Below are positions 25,947-34,848 of a stretch of DNA of 64,000 nt, piece by piece (within the stretch, counting starts at the first letter, position 1; every line of letters starts with the position of its first letter). Origin of the DNA: DATFFO01 sp963772815 (GTDB lineage Bacteria > Actinomycetota > Acidimicrobiia > Spongiisociales > ZC4RG35). A program made the translations under genes and the position numbers. The DNA lies in the NCBI GenBank assembly GCA_963772815.1, contig CAVYYV010000004.1:496001-560000 (forward strand), given 5' to 3'. A model generated the notes under the pieces. It worked only from the letters and a program-made list of their open reading frames with translations, did not search any database and was not told the DNA's origin.

Positions 25947-27224
25947 ATGACCGAGATCACCACCGAAGCGGCCGAGCTGGCTCGCGATTGGCAGACCAAT
26001 CCCCGCTGGCAAGGCGTGGAGCGCACCTACACGGCTGAGGACGTGGTGCGTCTCCGGGGGAGCCTGCGCGAAGACCGCACCCTGGCCCGGTCCATGGCCG
26101 AGAAATTGTGGCAGACCATGACACAGTCCGACTTCGTGCGTGCCCTGGGGGCCCTGAGCGGCGGCCAGGCGGTGCAAATGGTAAAGGCCGGCCTCGAGGC
26201 CATCTACCTGTCGGGCTGGCAGGTGGCGGGCGACGCCAACTTGGGCGAGCAGGTCTATCCCGACCAGTCCCTGTACCCGGCCAACTCCGCTCCGGCCCTC
26301 GTGCGCCGCATCAACAACGCTCTGCGCCGAGCCGACCAAATCGCCTGGGTCGAGGGTGGTGACCGTACCGAGTACTTCGTGCCCGTCGTCGCCGACGGAG
26401 AAGCGGGATTCGGAGGTGCCCTCAACGTCTTCGAGCTGACCAAGGCTTTCATCGAGGCCGGTGCCGCCGGAGTTCATTTCGAGGATCAGCTCGCCTCGGA
26501 GAAGAAGTGTGGCCACATGGGAGGCAAGGTGCTGGTTCCCACCTCCCAGCACATACGCACTCTGACCGCGGCCAGGCTGGCGGCCGATGTCATGGGAGCT
26601 CCCACGATCATCATCGCTCGCACCGACGCCAACGCGGCCAACTTGCTCACCTCCGACATCGATGAGCGAGACCGGGAGTTCACAACGGGCGACCGGACCG
26701 CCGAGGGCTTCTTCCGGGTCCACAATGGGCTCGACCAGGCCATCGACCGCGGACTGTCGTACGCCCCTTACGCCGACCTGTTGTGGTGCGAGACGGCCAA
26801 ACCCGACCTGGAGGAGGCCAGACGGTTCGCCGAGGCCATCCATGCGCGCTACCCCGACAAGATGCTGGCGTACAACTGCTCGCCATCGTTCAACTGGAAG
26901 GCGGCTCTGGACGATGCCCAGATCGCAGGGTTCCAGAAGGAGCTGAGCACCTTCGGCTACAAGTTCCAGTTCATCACCCTGGCCGGGTTCCACGCCCTGA
27001 ACGCCTCGATGTTCGAGCTGGCCGGCGGATACGCTGCCGACGGCATGCCGGCATACGTCGACCTCCAGCAGCGCGAGTTCGCCCTGGCCGAGCGCGGCTA
27101 CACCGCCACACGTCATCAACGCGAGGTCGGTGCCGGGTACTTCGATGCCGTCAACGACGTCATCACCGGCGGAGCGGCCTCGACCCTGGCGATGACCGGA
27201 AGCACCGAGGAAGACCAGTTCTGA
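25947..27224 (+). CDS. aceA: Isocitrate lyase
   Basis: A 425-residue isocitrate lyase. It cleaves isocitrate to succinate and glyoxylate. The catalytic loop EKKCGHMGGK is at about residues 185-194, with the active-site cysteine in KKCGH. YNCSPSFNW (substrate phosphate/carboxylate site) and IIARTDA are also visible. GAGAGGAA precedes the ATG at a good distance. Together with aceB it lets the cell grow on acetate, fatty acids or other acetyl-CoA sources. It is the last gene of the coupled aceBA pair; the next gene starts after 90 bases. Confidence 0.97.
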   Translation: MTEITTEAAELARDWQTNPRWQGVERTYTAEDVVRLRGSLREDRTLARSMAEKLWQTMTQSDFVRALGALSGGQAVQMVKAGLEAIYLSGWQVAGDANLGEQVYPDQSLYPANSAPALVRRINNALRRADQIAWVEGGDRTEYFVPVVADGEAGFGGALNVFELTKAFIEAGAAGVHFEDQLASEKKCGHMGGKVLVPTSQHIRTLTAARLAADVMGAPTIIIARTDANAANLLTSDIDERDREFTTGDRTAEGFFRVHNGLDQAIDRGLSYAPYADLLWCETAKPDLEEARRFAEAIHARYPDKMLAYNCSPSFNWKAALDDAQIAGFQKELSTFGYKFQFITLAGFHALNASMFELAGGYAADGMPAYVDLQQREFALAERGYTATRHQREVGAGYFDAVNDVITGGAASTLAMTGSTEEDQF

Positions 27225-27314
27225 GCGTCACACGATTGGATTCTCAGCGTTCGGGGCATCGGGTACTGTGAGCATCAGGACCAAAGCCGCCCCCGGCTTC
27301 TCGAGGGAGTGAAG

Positions 27315-28373
27315 ATGACCAAAATCGTCCACGTCGTAGGAACAGGAACGATCGGAGAGCCCCTGATCGGGATGCTGGCCGACCATCGCGAGCACTTCGG
27401 CATCGATGAGGTGACCTTCCACAAGCGCACGCCGCTGGTCACAGAGCGATCCAAGGTGAACGATCTGGTCCGACGTGGCGCCTCTTTGGCGGTGGACTCC
27501 GATAAGCTGACCACCTTCGAGGAGCTGGGTCACAGTCCCAAGTACGAGACGATGGAGGCTCTGGAACGGGCCAAAGTGGTGATCGACTGCACCCCCGTCG
27601 GCAACGCCAACAAGTCCGACTTCTATCAGCAGCTGAAGAACCCGATCGGCTTCATGGCGCAGGGCTCGGAATTCGGATTCGGCAAGATGTACGCCCGGGG
27701 CATCAACGACGCCGCCCTGGTTCCGGGGGAAGACCGCTTCCTCCAGATCGTCTCGTGTAACACTCACAACATCTCGGTTCTGGTCAAGACCCTGGGGATG
27801 GACGAGGACGGAACCAACCATCTGGTCGACGGCCGATTCCTGTGTGTCCGCCGCGCCAACGACATCTCTCAGGATTCGGGCTTCGTGGCCTCGCCTACGG
27901 TCGACAAGCACAACGACGAGCGGTTCGGCACGCACCACGCCCGCGACGCCGCCCATCTATTCGCCACCCTGGGCCACGATCTCAACCTGTTCTCGTCGGC
28001 GATCAAGCTCAACACCCAGTACATGCATTCGATCCACTTCTCGCTCACCCTCGACCACGAGATGGCCCTGGCCGAGGTCAAGGAACGCCTCATGTCCAAT
28101 CCCCGGGTCGCCGTGACTCACAAGCAATCCGCCAACTCGGTGTTCTCTTTCGGGCGGGACCACGGCTACTACGGGCGGATCCTCTCCCAGACGGTGGTCG
28201 CGATGGAAACCCTGACGGTCCGCAACGGGAATGAGCTGGTGGGTTTCTGCTTCACACCCCAGGACGGCAACCCGCTGCTCTCGACCGTTGCCGCCATGCT
28301 GTGGTATCTCGATGCCGACACGGTGGATCAGCGGCTCGATTTCCTCCGCCGGTACCTGTTCCCCGAGGTGTGA
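27315..28373 (+). CDS. Divergent homologue of archaeal-type (type II) glyceraldehyde-3-phosphate dehydrogenase
   Basis: A 352-residue NAD(P)-dependent dehydrogenase-like protein. It has a Rossmann start (VVGTGTIGEPL, 8-18), then VVIDCTPVGNANK (88-100), QIVSCNTHNIS (145-155, Cys148), CVRRANDISQ (177-186) and QYMHSIHFSL (235-244). These line up in order with archaeal GAPDH blocks VIDCTPEGIGAK, VVSCNTTGL, VRRGADP and LMHQHNVMV, including the catalytic cysteine. It is not related in sequence to the type I GAPDH at 49592-50593. Substrate unproven; a phosphorylated or acyl aldehyde is plausible. ATG 27315 is chosen over GTG 27309 because AGGGAG spaces correctly to it. It follows aceA and overlaps the next small gene. 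Confidence 0.75.
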   Translation: MTKIVHVVGTGTIGEPLIGMLADHREHFGIDEVTFHKRTPLVTERSKVNDLVRRGASLAVDSDKLTTFEELGHSPKYETMEALERAKVVIDCTPVGNANKSDFYQQLKNPIGFMAQGSEFGFGKMYARGINDAALVPGEDRFLQIVSCNTHNISVLVKTLGMDEDGTNHLVDGRFLCVRRANDISQDSGFVASPTVDKHNDERFGTHHARDAAHLFATLGHDLNLFSSAIKLNTQYMHSIHFSLTLDHEMALAEVKERLMSNPRVAVTHKQSANSVFSFGRDHGYYGRILSQTVVAMETLTVRNGNELVGFCFTPQDGNPLLSTVAAMLWYLDADTVDQRLDFLRRYLFPEV

Positions 28374-28633
28374 GCCTCCGCTCCGTGGAGGATCCGCTGC
28401 GTCACGCCGAAGAGGCCATCGCTGCACTGGGCCGCGGTGACGCGGCCATGGCCAGGTCGGCCGCCGTGCTCTCACTGGCGTCCGATCGCTCCCTGTACGC
28501 CCTGGCCGACATCATCGCCCTCGCCGCCGCCGAGTTGGAGGCCGAGGGCGAGATCTCACCGGCGACGTGGAACGCCCTGGGCGACGTGTGCCCCGAGGAG
28601 CTTCGCTCGGTCATCGAGATGTGGCGAAACTGA
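28370..28633 (+). CDS. Small alpha-helical protein, unknown function
   Basis: An 87-residue protein I do not recognise. It is rich in Ala, Leu and Glu and looks like a short helical hairpin or repeat (HAEEAIAALGRGDAAMARSA, DRSLYALADIIALAAAELE). No catalytic motif is seen. GTG at 28370 overlaps the stop of the GAPDH-like gene (GTGA), indicating translational coupling, and the PHP gene follows after 24 bases. Context suggests a partner or accessory subunit of one of these enzymes; that is inference. Confidence 0.62.
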   Translation: MSLRSVEDPLRHAEEAIAALGRGDAAMARSAAVLSLASDRSLYALADIIALAAAELEAEGEISPATWNALGDVCPEELRSVIEMWRN

Positions 28634-28657
28634 GGCGTCGCCGGATCGGGCGAGATC

Positions 28658-29542
28658 ATGTCTGACTATCACCTCCACCTCCATCCCCACGCCGGAGACC
28701 ATGCTGACGGCGACGTGCCCCAGGGCCGCTACCCCGAGGGGCACCTAACCGCCTACGTGGAGGCTGCTCTCGAGCGAGGAGTGACCGAGCTCGGGTTCAC
28801 CGAGCATCTCTACAGATGCCACGAGGCGGCTCCCGTGCTAGGCAGGTTCTGGGAGGACGACGTCACGCCCACCGATGTGGCCCGGCTCACGGCCGACATG
28901 GTCAAGGAAGACCTGTCGCTCTCACTGGAGGACTACGTCGATGCGGTCCTGACCGCCAAGGACTCCGGGTTGCCGGTCAGGCTCGGCCTCGAGGTCGACT
29001 ACTTCCCCGAGACGATCGGGGCGGTCACGGAGCTGCTGGCTCCTTACCCATGGGACTTTCTCATTGGAGCCGTCCATTGGATAGGTGGCTGGGCCATTGA
29101 CGCATCGCACTCTCTATTCGAGTTCGACCGGCGCGGAGTGGACGCGGCCTGGGACCAGTATTTCGCCTTGGAGGCAAGTCTGGCCGCTACGGGGGTCGTA
29201 GACGTCCTGGCGCACGTAGACGTGATAAAGAAGTACGGACGCGTGGCCGCCGCCGACCCTACGCCATGGTATGAGGCAGTGGTCGAGGCCGCCGCAACCT
29301 CCAACACGGCCGTGGAGGTCTCGAGTCAGGGTCTGCGCAACCCGGCGGGCGAGGTGTACCCCGCCCCTGCCCTGTTGCATTCCTTCCATCGAGCGGGCGT
29401 GGCGATCACCCTGGCCAGCGACGCTCACCGTCCCTCACAGGCAGGCTGGGGTCATGAAAGAGTTGTGGCGGCTGCCCGGGCCGCAGGCTACGAATCGCAT
29501 CTCAGATTCAGCGGCCGGACTCCGTCTCCGCGCCCCTTGTGA
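28658..29542 (+). CDS. PHP-domain phosphohydrolase, histidinol-phosphatase-like
   Basis: A 294-residue PHP-fold protein. The N-terminal metal motif is DYHLHLHPHAGDH, followed by LGFTEHLY, LGLEVDYFP, GAVHW, LAHVDVIKK and a C-terminal TLASDAHRPSQ, all metal-ligand blocks of PHP hydrolases. It is closest in layout to HisJ/HisK-type histidinol phosphatases, but no other his gene is nearby. Substrate is therefore open; a sugar phosphate or related metabolite would fit the preceding GAPDH-like gene. The start is the ATG right before the HLHLH motif. Confidence 0.85.
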   Translation: MSDYHLHLHPHAGDHADGDVPQGRYPEGHLTAYVEAALERGVTELGFTEHLYRCHEAAPVLGRFWEDDVTPTDVARLTADMVKEDLSLSLEDYVDAVLTAKDSGLPVRLGLEVDYFPETIGAVTELLAPYPWDFLIGAVHWIGGWAIDASHSLFEFDRRGVDAAWDQYFALEASLAATGVVDVLAHVDVIKKYGRVAAADPTPWYEAVVEAAATSNTAVEVSSQGLRNPAGEVYPAPALLHSFHRAGVAITLASDAHRPSQAGWGHERVVAAARAAGYESHLRFSGRTPSPRPL

Positions 29543-29771
29543 CTCCGACCCTGGGCTCGAGTAGGCCGGGAGACGGGCCGGCGATAGTGAGAGGGATGGC
29601 CGGCCTCTCGTCCGACCTCGTTCAACGACCCATGTCTCGTGTCCACGGCCACGAATCGCGCTCGCTGCGTTCTAGTGGCCTCCGTGCCGATACAAGGGCC
29701 GGGTATGCCTCTGCGTTGCGACCGGCGGGGCCGGCCACCCATCCTGGGAACGGAATTATCCAGCAGACTCC

Positions 29772-29777
29772 TAGGAT
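29772..29777 (+). promoter_or_regulatory. Probable -10 element of the flavin reductase-like gene
   Basis: TAGGAT, 6 bases before the GTG at 29784. The 229 bases upstream (29543-29771) show no ORF or RNA gene that I can support. Confidence 0.45.
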
Positions 29778-29783
29778 CGGGCT

Positions 29784-30296
29784 GTGACAGTCCACTCCGA
29801 GAACCCTTTCAGCGTTCCCGTGGACCGCCGGGACCCGGTTCGTCGCCTCAGAGGGCGCCTGGCTGCGCCCGTCACCGTAATCACTGCTGCCGGGGACCCG
29901 CCGGCCGGTCTCACGGTCTCGTCGTTCTTCGTGGTCGAAGGGGAAGTGCCGCGAGCGGCGGCACTGGTGGGCGCGGGCGCTGACGTCCTCGAGGCGGCCG
30001 AAGAATCCGGAGCTTTCATCGCCCACGTTCTGAGCCAGGACGGTCGTCGCCTGGCCGAGATCTTCGCCGGCCTCCGCCCCTCGCCGGGCGGGGTATTCGT
30101 CACCACCGAGACCGAGGACACGCAATGGGGCCCGAGGCTGATCGAGGTCACCGACTGGGCCGGATGCCGTCTGGAGGAGATCCGGCCGCTGGGAGACCAG
30201 TTCGTCATGGTCGGTGTAATCGAGGATCTCGAGGTGTCGGACATGTCCAACCCCCTCGTCTACTTCCGCGGCGGGTACCGCAGGCTCGAAAGATGA
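29784..30296 (+). CDS. Flavin reductase-like, FMN-binding split-barrel protein
   Basis: A 170-residue protein with the flavin reductase fold: LAAPVTVITAAGDPPAGLTVSSF (flavin-binding N-terminal block, residues about 26-48), SGAFIAHVLS, and a C-terminal GDQFVMVGVIEDLE plus LVYFRGGYRRL. Relatives reduce FMN or bind flavin or heme as stand-alone small proteins. The partner monooxygenase is not in the window. The usual NP.KNT-type motif is weak, so catalysis is less certain than the fold. GTG start with TAGGAT 6 bases upstream. rimO starts 13 bases after the stop. Confidence 0.8.
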   Translation: MTVHSENPFSVPVDRRDPVRRLRGRLAAPVTVITAAGDPPAGLTVSSFFVVEGEVPRAAALVGAGADVLEAAEESGAFIAHVLSQDGRRLAEIFAGLRPSPGGVFVTTETEDTQWGPRLIEVTDWAGCRLEEIRPLGDQFVMVGVIEDLEVSDMSNPLVYFRGGYRRLER

Positions 30297-30309
30297 GGGC
30301 ACCCGGCTC

Positions 30310-31629
30310 GTGACGCGGACTTACCACCTGACCACACTGGGGTGTGCCAAGAACCAGGTCGACTCCGAGAAGCTGGAGGCCATGCTGGCCGAGTCGGGCT
30401 ACTTGCCCGTGTCCTCGTCCGAGCAGGCCGACGTGGTGATGGTGAACACGTGTGCTTTCATCGAGGAGGCGCGCCGCGAGTCGGTGGAGACCATCCTCGA
30501 GGCCCGCGACACGGCCCGGCCCGACGCCAAGACGGTCGTTTTGGGATGCATGGCCCAGCGCTTCGGCGTCGCGGTCGAGAGAGCCTTGCCCGAGGTAGAT
30601 GCTGTTATCGGCCTGGATCGGTATCCCCAGCTGGTGGAGACGCTGGACCGCTTGACCGGTTGGGAGTCGGTCCGGATCCGGTCACGCCCCACCATGGACA
30701 TCCTCCATCGACTCGACCGAACCACCCCCGCCCATCCCTATTCGTACGTCAAGGTCGCCGAAGGGTGCGACAAGCCATGCACCTTCTGCGCCATCCCCCT
30801 CATACGGGGCAGACAGCGATCCCGCGTCCCCGTCGAGATCAGATCCGAGGTGAAGCTGCTGGCCGAGCAGGGGGTTAGCGAGGTGGTCCTGGTGGCCCAG
30901 GACCTGGCCTCATACGGGAGGGATCTCGAGGCGGCGCCCCGGCGACCGGAGATCGTGGCGCTCTTGCGCCTCCTGTCCGATGTGGATGGGCTGGCCTGCC
31001 TGCGTCTTCTCTACCTGTACCCCCGCGAGATAACCGACGGGTTGATCGACGAGGTCGCCTCCAATCCTCGGGTCGCCAGCTATTTCGACCTGTCCCTTCA
31101 GCACGCCACCACCCGGCTGCTCCGGGCGATGAAACGCCCCGGGGGAGCCCAGCCCTACATGCGGCTCATCGACGGGATCCGCAGTCAGGCTCCCGACGCC
31201 GCCCTGCGCTCCAGCTTCATCGTCGGATTCCCAGGGGAGACGGAAGCAGACGTGGAGGAGCTGGCCGATTTCCTCCGTTGCGCGGAGCTGGACTGGGCCG
31301 GCTTCTTCCCTTACTCCCCCGAAGAGGGAACGCCCGCCTCCGAATTGGGGGAAAGGGTGCCGGGCGCCGAAGTGGCGGCAAGGGCGCGCTATCTCCAGGA
31401 GATCCAGGAGGAGATAACCGCGGAAGCCAATCTGCAATCGGTCGGCTCGCGGGTAGAGGTATTGGTCGACCAGATCGAGGATGGTGTCGCTCTCGGTCGT
31501 TCGTACCGCCAGGCCCCCGAGATAGACGGCATCATCGCGCTCGACCAGGGTGCGCCCGGAGACCGGCTGGTAGCCGAAATCACTGCCGCCTACGGGCCGG
31601 ACCTCGAGGCGAGGGTGTTGAGCTCGTGA
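30310..31629 (+). CDS. rimO: Ribosomal protein uS12 (Asp) methylthiotransferase RimO
   Basis: A 439-residue radical-SAM methylthiotransferase that modifies an aspartate of ribosomal protein S12. N-terminal UPF0004 domain with Cys residues in TLGCAKNQVD, VNTCAFI and LGCMAQ (second iron-sulfur cluster); radical-SAM motif CDKPCTFC at about 152-159; C-terminal TRAM domain. The GCAKNQ and EGCDKPCTFCAIP versions are those of RimO; the MiaB paralogue is at 36398. GTG start at 30310. It overlaps cinA by four bases (GTGA). Confidence 0.95.
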   Translation: MTRTYHLTTLGCAKNQVDSEKLEAMLAESGYLPVSSSEQADVVMVNTCAFIEEARRESVETILEARDTARPDAKTVVLGCMAQRFGVAVERALPEVDAVIGLDRYPQLVETLDRLTGWESVRIRSRPTMDILHRLDRTTPAHPYSYVKVAEGCDKPCTFCAIPLIRGRQRSRVPVEIRSEVKLLAEQGVSEVVLVAQDLASYGRDLEAAPRRPEIVALLRLLSDVDGLACLRLLYLYPREITDGLIDEVASNPRVASYFDLSLQHATTRLLRAMKRPGGAQPYMRLIDGIRSQAPDAALRSSFIVGFPGETEADVEELADFLRCAELDWAGFFPYSPEEGTPASELGERVPGAEVAARARYLQEIQEEITAEANLQSVGSRVEVLVDQIEDGVALGRSYRQAPEIDGIIALDQGAPGDRLVAEITAAYGPDLEARVLSS

Positions 31630-32861
31630 TAGTCGAGGTGGTGGCGGTGGGCACCGAGCTACTCCTGGGCCAAATCGTCAACTCCAACGCAGCCACCATC
31701 GGGGCGGCCTTGGCAGAGAACGGCTTCGATGCTCATTTCCAGCAGGTGGTCGGGGACAATCTGGAGCGGATCGCAGCCAGCCTCAAAACCGCCATGAGCA
31801 GAGCCGACGCCGTGATCGTCACCGGGGGCATCGGGCCCACCCAGGACGACATGACGCGAGAGGGCCTGTGTGCCGCCGCGGGTCTGTCGATGGAGCACTC
31901 GGGGGAGTACGAGGCCAAGCTTCGGGTCCGCTGGGAGAGCACGGGCCGGGTCATGCCCCCTTCCAACATCCGCCAGGCCGACTACCCCCGCGGGGCAGAG
32001 CTCCTTTCCAACCCGAAGGGCACCGCGCCCGGGTTGGTGCTCGACCACGACGGAACGCTGGTCTTTGTGGTCCCCGGGGTTCCCGAGGAAATGCAGATGC
32101 TGCTGGCCGATCACGTCCTGCCCCGCCTCCGGGCCGCGGCCGGGATCGATGAAGTGCTCGTCTCGCGGGTCCTGCGGAGCTGGGGTCGGTCCGAGTCCCA
32201 GGTGGCCGACATGCTCGACGACCTCTACACGGGATCGTCCAATCCCTCGCTGGCGTTCCTCGCCTCCTCGGGCGAGATCAAGTTGCGGATCACCGCCAAA
32301 GCGCCCACGATCGACGAGGCCGAAGAGATCATCGCTCCAATCGAGTCCGAGATCCGGCGCCGCCTGGGGACAAGCGTGTTCGGGGCCGACGGCGAGACCA
32401 TCGAGTCGATTCTGCTCTCCACTCTCGAGGGTCGAGGCTGGACCCTGGGCACCGCCGAGTCCGTCACGGCCGGGGGAGTGGCGGAACGCATCACCACCGT
32501 CCCGGGCTCCTCGAAGGTGTTTCGGGGGTCCGTGGTTGCCTACGCCACCGACCTGAAGCGGTCCTTGCTGGGCGTAGCCGATTTCACACACGGTGTGGTG
32601 AGTGAGGAGACCGCCCGGGCCATGGCCGAGGGTGCGCGCAAGACACTCGGAGTCGACGTCGCCATAGCCGTGACCGGGTCGGCCGGGCCAGAACCTCAGG
32701 AACAGCCGCCCGGAACGATCGTGGTAGGAATCGTCACGCCGGAAGGCGAATGGGCACGCGTCCTCCATCTGCCGGGAGACCGGGAACGGGTTCGCGTCTA
32801 CGCCGCCACTGCCGCGCTGCATCTGGGCAGGCTGGCGGTGGGCGGGGCGTGGAGCGGGTGA
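31626..32861 (+). CDS. cinA: CinA-family protein (competence/damage-inducible, NMN amidohydrolase type)
   Basis: A 411-residue two-domain CinA. The N-terminal molybdopterin-binding-like domain (about 1-170) has VGTELLLGQIVNSN and VTGGIGPTQDD. The C-terminal CinA domain (about 255-405) has TAESVTAGGVAERIT and AVTGSAGPEPQEQPPGT, the nicotinamide-nucleotide amidase part. Family members hydrolyse ADP-ribose and deamidate NMN, serving NAD recycling. In many actinobacteria cinA lies just before recA, as here with thpR in between. GTG start overlaps the rimO stop. Confidence 0.94.
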   Translation: MIVEVVAVGTELLLGQIVNSNAATIGAALAENGFDAHFQQVVGDNLERIAASLKTAMSRADAVIVTGGIGPTQDDMTREGLCAAAGLSMEHSGEYEAKLRVRWESTGRVMPPSNIRQADYPRGAELLSNPKGTAPGLVLDHDGTLVFVVPGVPEEMQMLLADHVLPRLRAAAGIDEVLVSRVLRSWGRSESQVADMLDDLYTGSSNPSLAFLASSGEIKLRITAKAPTIDEAEEIIAPIESEIRRRLGTSVFGADGETIESILLSTLEGRGWTLGTAESVTAGGVAERITTVPGSSKVFRGSVVAYATDLKRSLLGVADFTHGVVSEETARAMAEGARKTLGVDVAIAVTGSAGPEPQEQPPGTIVVGIVTPEGEWARVLHLPGDRERVRVYAATAALHLGRLAVGGAWSG

Positions 32862-33394
32862 CCCCATCCGGGCGTGCCTTCGTCGCCCTGGTCCCTCCCC
32901 CAGAGATCCTCGCAGCTCTAGCCGATCACCTGGCCACCGCCACCATTCCGGGGCGCCCGGTGCCGGCACGCAACTGGCATGTGACACTCCGGTTCGTCGG
33001 CAAGGTCGACGAACCCACCTATGAACGCTGGCTCTGGGCGCTCGAGCAGGTGGAGCACCCCCCGACTCGGGTCCGCCTCACACAGATGGGCGCCTTCCCG
33101 AGGGCGGGAAAGGCGACAGTGCTGTGGCTGGGCATGGAATCGAAGGGGTTGGAGGCGCTGGCGGCGTCGGTCGAGGAGGCCACCACCGTTGCCGGGCTGC
33201 CGCCCGAAGAGCGTCCGTTCCGGGCTCATCTGACCTTGTCGCGCCTTCGCCCACCCCAGGATGTGCGGGGCCTGGTCGAGCAGGTGCCGCCGATTGAAAT
33301 AGGTTGGAAGGCGGAGCATTTTCACGTCATGGCGGCAGTAGGATCGTCGTATCAGATCTTCGAATCGTTCCCACTGGGGAGTAGGGATCCTTGA
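32858..33394 (+). CDS. thpR: RNA 2',3'-cyclic phosphodiesterase (ThpR / LigT family)
   Basis: A 178-residue 2H phosphoesterase with both HxTx motifs, HVTLRF near residue 38 and HLTLSR near residue 125. ThpR hydrolyses RNA 2',3'-cyclic phosphates to 2'-phosphates. Two GTG codons are possible (32849 and 32858). The second is chosen because it gives the same GTGA stop-start overlap with cinA seen throughout this operon; the other would add three residues. It sits between cinA and recA. Confidence 0.9.
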   Translation: MTPSGRAFVALVPPPEILAALADHLATATIPGRPVPARNWHVTLRFVGKVDEPTYERWLWALEQVEHPPTRVRLTQMGAFPRAGKATVLWLGMESKGLEALAASVEEATTVAGLPPEERPFRAHLTLSRLRPPQDVRGLVEQVPPIEIGWKAEHFHVMAAVGSSYQIFESFPLGSRDP

Positions 33395-33403
33395 TGCTTG
33401 GAT

Positions 33404-33417
33404 CGAACATCTGTTCG
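33404..33417. promoter_or_regulatory. LexA-binding SOS box upstream of recA
   Basis: CGAAC-ATCT-GTTCG, a perfect match to the actinobacterial SOS consensus, 72 bases before the recA ATG. It predicts LexA repression and DNA-damage induction of recA. Confidence 0.88.
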
Positions 33418-33488
33418 CTCTACGATCTGTCACACATCCCCTGTAGGTTCACCGGAGTCGGCCCCCGGCTCGGATTGGAGGACGGACA

Positions 33489-34601
33489 ATGAGCGAGAGA
33501 AGCAACGACAAGGAGCAGAGAATGGAGCGTCAGAGATCACTCGACATGGCCGTCTCCCAGATCGAGCGCCAGTTCGGCAAGGGCGCCGTGATGAAGATGG
33601 GCGACGAAGTCTCCCGGAAGGTGGACACCATCTCTACCGGGGCCCTCTCTCTCGATCTCGCCCTGGGAATCGGCGGGGTGCCCCGCGGCCGCGTGGTCGA
33701 AATCTATGGCCCGGAGGCATCCGGTAAAACGAGCCTCGCCTTGCACGTGGTGGCAGAGGCGCAACGCAACGGCGGTATCGCCGCCTTCATCGATGCTGAG
33801 CATGCCCTCGACCCCACCTACGCCCGGGCGATCGGCGTTGACGTCGACGAGCTCCTCATCTCCCAGCCGGACACGGGTGAGCAGGCCCTGGAGATCGCCG
33901 ACATGCTCATCCGATCCGGGGCCCTGGATGTGCTCGTGATCGACTCGGTGGCCGCCCTGGTGCCTCGAGCCGAGATCGAAGGCGAGATGGGTGATTCTCA
34001 CGTCGGCCTGCAGGCCCGCCTCATGTCCCAGGCCCTGCGCAAGCTGACCGGCACCTTGAGCAAGTCCCGGACCACGGCCATCTTCATCAATCAGCTCCGG
34101 GAGAAGATCGGTGTCATGTTCGGCTCGCCGGAGACCACGCCCGGTGGCCGAGCCCTCAAGTTCTACTCCAGCGTGCGCCTCGACATCCGCCGTATCGAAT
34201 CCATCAAGGACGGCGCCGACCAGGTCGGCAACCGGGTGCGGGTCAAAGTGGCCAAGAACAAGATGGCTCCACCCTTCCGCAAGGCGGAGTTCGACATCAT
34301 GTTCGGGGAAGGGATCTCCCGCGAAGGCAGCCTGCTGGATGTGGCTGTCGAGGAGGGCGTGGTTCGCAAGAGCGGCGCCTGGTACACCTTCGACGACGAC
34401 CAGCTCGGCCAGGGCCGCGAGAACGCCAAGCGATTCTTGAGGGAGAACCCCGAGTTGGCCATGCAGCTGCAGGCCAAGGTGTATGAGGCCGTCGGCCTCG
34501 GAGCCGACGATGCTGACCGGGGTGATCACACCGACGAGGCCGATGGCGTCGATAGCGCCGATAGGGCCGAAGTGGTCGAGGCGGAAGCCAACGGGGACTG
34601 A
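33489..34601 (+). CDS. recA: Recombinase RecA
   Basis: A 370-residue RecA. It forms filaments on single-stranded DNA, promotes strand exchange and triggers LexA self-cleavage. Walker A is GPEASGKT (74-81); LVIDSVAALVPRAEIEGEMG, NQLREKIGVMFGSPE and GGRALKFYSSVRLDIRR are all classical. No intein is present. The last 40 residues are acidic (Asp/Glu-rich), as in other RecAs. GGAGGA precedes the ATG by a good distance, and a perfect SOS box lies upstream. No recX follows; the next gene is rny after 247 bases. Confidence 0.98.
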   Translation: MSERSNDKEQRMERQRSLDMAVSQIERQFGKGAVMKMGDEVSRKVDTISTGALSLDLALGIGGVPRGRVVEIYGPEASGKTSLALHVVAEAQRNGGIAAFIDAEHALDPTYARAIGVDVDELLISQPDTGEQALEIADMLIRSGALDVLVIDSVAALVPRAEIEGEMGDSHVGLQARLMSQALRKLTGTLSKSRTTAIFINQLREKIGVMFGSPETTPGGRALKFYSSVRLDIRRIESIKDGADQVGNRVRVKVAKNKMAPPFRKAEFDIMFGEGISREGSLLDVAVEEGVVRKSGAWYTFDDDQLGQGRENAKRFLRENPELAMQLQAKVYEAVGLGADDADRGDHTDEADGVDSADRAEVVEAEANGD

Positions 34602-34765
34602 CTAGTCATTCCGATGGTCATGCTGGTGGACTAGGCTGACCACAAGAAATGAACCTAACCGTCTGAACCGAGAAAGGCCGCCTCCAGGTGTCAGGAGTGT
34701 CCACCGATACGGGCTGAAGTAGGGCGGTGGCCTCGCGCCCCGGCCTTGCCTGCCTGAATTCCGAT

Positions 34766-34781
34766 CAGGGCAAGCGCCCTG
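34766..34781 (+). terminator. Hairpin in the recA-rny intergenic region
   Basis: CAGGGC-AAGC-GCCCTG forms a 6-bp stem with a 4-base loop, followed by TTCCCGGGCCTTTCC without a uridine run. It may be a weak terminator or mRNA-stability element after recA. The rest of the 247-bp gap shows no ORF. Confidence 0.35.
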
Positions 34782-34848
34782 TTCCCGGGCCTTTCCGGCC
34801 TACCCACAGCACTCCGACCATCCTCCCCGGCGGCGAAGGGAGCCAATC

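Noticed and set aside
25920..27119. 399-residue minus-strand frame
   Set aside because: Antisense to isocitrate lyase; no start signal or family resemblance.
33395..33488. recX or other gene between cinA/thpR and recA
   Set aside because: The gap holds only the SOS box and ribosome site; no frame of useful length.
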